Position numbers and translations under genes: made by a program | Notes under the pieces: generated by a model | The model's input: only the letters and a program-made list of their open reading frames with translations | What the model was told of the DNA's origin: nothing | The model's database searches: none | From: a candidate division Zixibacteria bacterium HGW-Zixibacteria-1 | GTDB lineage: Bacteria > Zixibacteria > MSB-5A5 > GN15 > PGXB01 | Length of the DNA: 64,000 nt | Direction of reading: 5' to 3' | NCBI GenBank assembly: GCA_002838945.1 | Contig: PGXB01000013.1 | Location: 1-64,000 of the forward strand | Part shown: positions 63,263 to 64,000 of the stretch, in pieces | Layout of the letters: each line of letters opens with the position of its first letter | Numbering within the stretch: the first letter of the stretch is position 1

Positions 63263-64000
63263 TTACCACGCCGACTTCATGGATACAAGCAAAAAAGCCA
63301 TCAGATATAATACGGCTCCCAGAAGCAGGGCTGCGTTGAATCCATAAGCAAAAGCGGCCAGAACAATCAAGGTCGATCCCAGGACCGAACCGGCGCCATT
63401 GACCGCAAAGCCCCAGTCAATCAGTTCCTTTACCCTCAAGGTTCCTTTCGGGAACGGCATGCCCATAAAGAAGCCGAGAGGGCAGATCAGAAGCATTGCA
63501 GTAATGATTCTCGGGACAATGGTCAGATGACCGAGTTGATATGTCAGGTTTCGGAAAAGAAATATATCAAGAAGAATCCAGATAATTATTCCGGCAAATG
63601 GAACCAGATTGCTGACTTTATCGGCGAAACGACTCCCGATACCGGAGCAGACGAGAAGTGTCAATAGGATGGCAATGATGCTGTAAACCGAAGGCCCGAT
63701 AAAGAGCGTATATTTCTGGATAAGGATTATTTCCACCGCCATAAAGGCCATCCCGATCAGGAAGAAGTACAGCCAGGGTGCTATTCGCAATTTGGAACCG
63801 GCCTTCAAGTACGGTATCAGGTTTAAAGGGATAATTATGGCAATCACCACCAGAAGGATGATGCCGATAATTATTTTTGACAGGGGGAATCCGAGGAATT
63901 CATAGGGCAGCACTTTTTCGAGATTTTCGCTTGTAAAGTTTTTCCATAAACCCATCTGGGCCACGAATGGCTGATTGTCGGTGCTGGGCGAGATATCGAT
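63263..64000 (-). CDS. Spermidine-synthase-like membrane protein, C-terminal part
   Basis: The gene enters from beyond the right edge and ends at 63263. The last 245 or so residues are visible: a TDNQPF motif like the ISPxTDDRPF segment of spermidine/spermine-synthase-related proteins, then six or seven hydrophobic segments with GMPFPKGTLRV and GAGSVLGSTL. Such proteins join a SpeE-like domain to a large membrane domain. The enzyme domain lies outside the window, so the reaction is not known. A GTG at 63964 is inside the frame, not the start. Confidence 0.75.
   Translation of the reverse strand: MDISPSTDNQPFVAQMGLWKNFTSENLEKVLPYEFLGFPLSKIIIGIILLVVIAIIIPLNLIPYLKAGSKLRIAPWLYFFLIGMAFMAVEIILIQKYTLFIGPSVYSIIAILLTLLVCSGIGSRFADKVSNLVPFAGIIIWILLDIFLFRNLTYQLGHLTIVPRIITAMLLICPLGFFMGMPFPKGTLRVKELIDWGFAVNGAGSVLGSTLIVLAAFAYGFNAALLLGAVLYLMAFLLVSMKSAW

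Noticed and set aside
1-64000. CRISPR arrays, tRNA, rRNA or insertion sequences
   Set aside because: No regularly spaced repeats, no tRNA-like TPsiC/anticodon arrangement, no rRNA blocks and no transposase motif were seen on either strand.

Overview
The window looks like chromosomal DNA from an uncultured bacterium of the FCB superphylum, perhaps candidate phylum Zixibacteria or a close relative. The evidence is a secretome with C-terminal NYPNPFNP-type sorting domains (two genes), many secreted TPR proteins and lipoproteins, DUF3857/transglutaminase proteins, an S9 peptidase, a FadL-type porin and moderate GC (roughly half). The phylum assignment is inference. I saw no rRNA, tRNA, CRISPR array, phage or insertion sequence.

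Layout. 1-1.8 kb: a UbiA prenyltransferase between palindromic intergenic repeats. 1.8-7.3 kb: a VWA/MoxR-ATPase pair, then a small exported protein coupled to a TPR-fused sigma-54 activator. 7.4-11.4 kb: two overlapping DUF3857/transglutaminase genes, one with an intact triad and one without. 11.7-18 kb: a subtilase and a second sorting-domain protein. 18-25.1 kb: an ArsN2-like GNAT, an AT-rich SIR2-like defence gene, an S9 peptidase and a PAS-rich hybrid histidine kinase. 25.2-31.2 kb: two ECF sigma/anti-sigma pairs around a TPR protein, MurQ and a probable lipoprotein. 31.3-38.4 kb: paired TPR proteins, a selenocysteine-containing SelD, a GT39-like membrane protein, a small protein and a repeat-containing lipoprotein behind a -24/-12 promoter. 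38.5-42.4 kb: an AbiJ-NTD/TIR defence protein, a secreted protein, a dispersed repeat and a ChrB-domain protein. 42.7-51.4 kb: a polysaccharide cluster (three GT4 enzymes, epimerase, Wzz, polymerase/ligase, flippase). 51.6-57 kb: a TPR lipoprotein, a divergent metzincin protease, and an RHH-zinc-finger regulator heading znuA-znuC-znuB. 57-64 kb: FadL-like porin, esterase-fold lipoprotein without its nucleophile, BshB1-like deacetylase, Eis-like acetyltransferase, PD40 lipoprotein and a spermidine-synthase-like membrane protein cut by the window edge.

Connections. The best-supported unusual observation is selD: it starts at 33362 and reads through an in-frame UGA at codon 21, followed by a strong bSECIS-like hairpin, so the organism probably decodes selenocysteine. 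The most interesting candidate system is the RHH/CxxC regulator joined to the zinc ABC transporter, a possible zinc-sensing repressor unrelated to Zur. Two near-consensus sigma-54 promoters, before wzz and before the 37.3-kb lipoprotein, may connect the sigma-54 activator encoded here with the cell surface. SIR2-like and AbiJ-TIR genes are solitary candidate NAD-directed abortive-infection modules. Three secreted genes carry degenerate or unassigned enzyme folds (DUF3857/transglutaminase paralogue, pseudo-esterase, metzincin).
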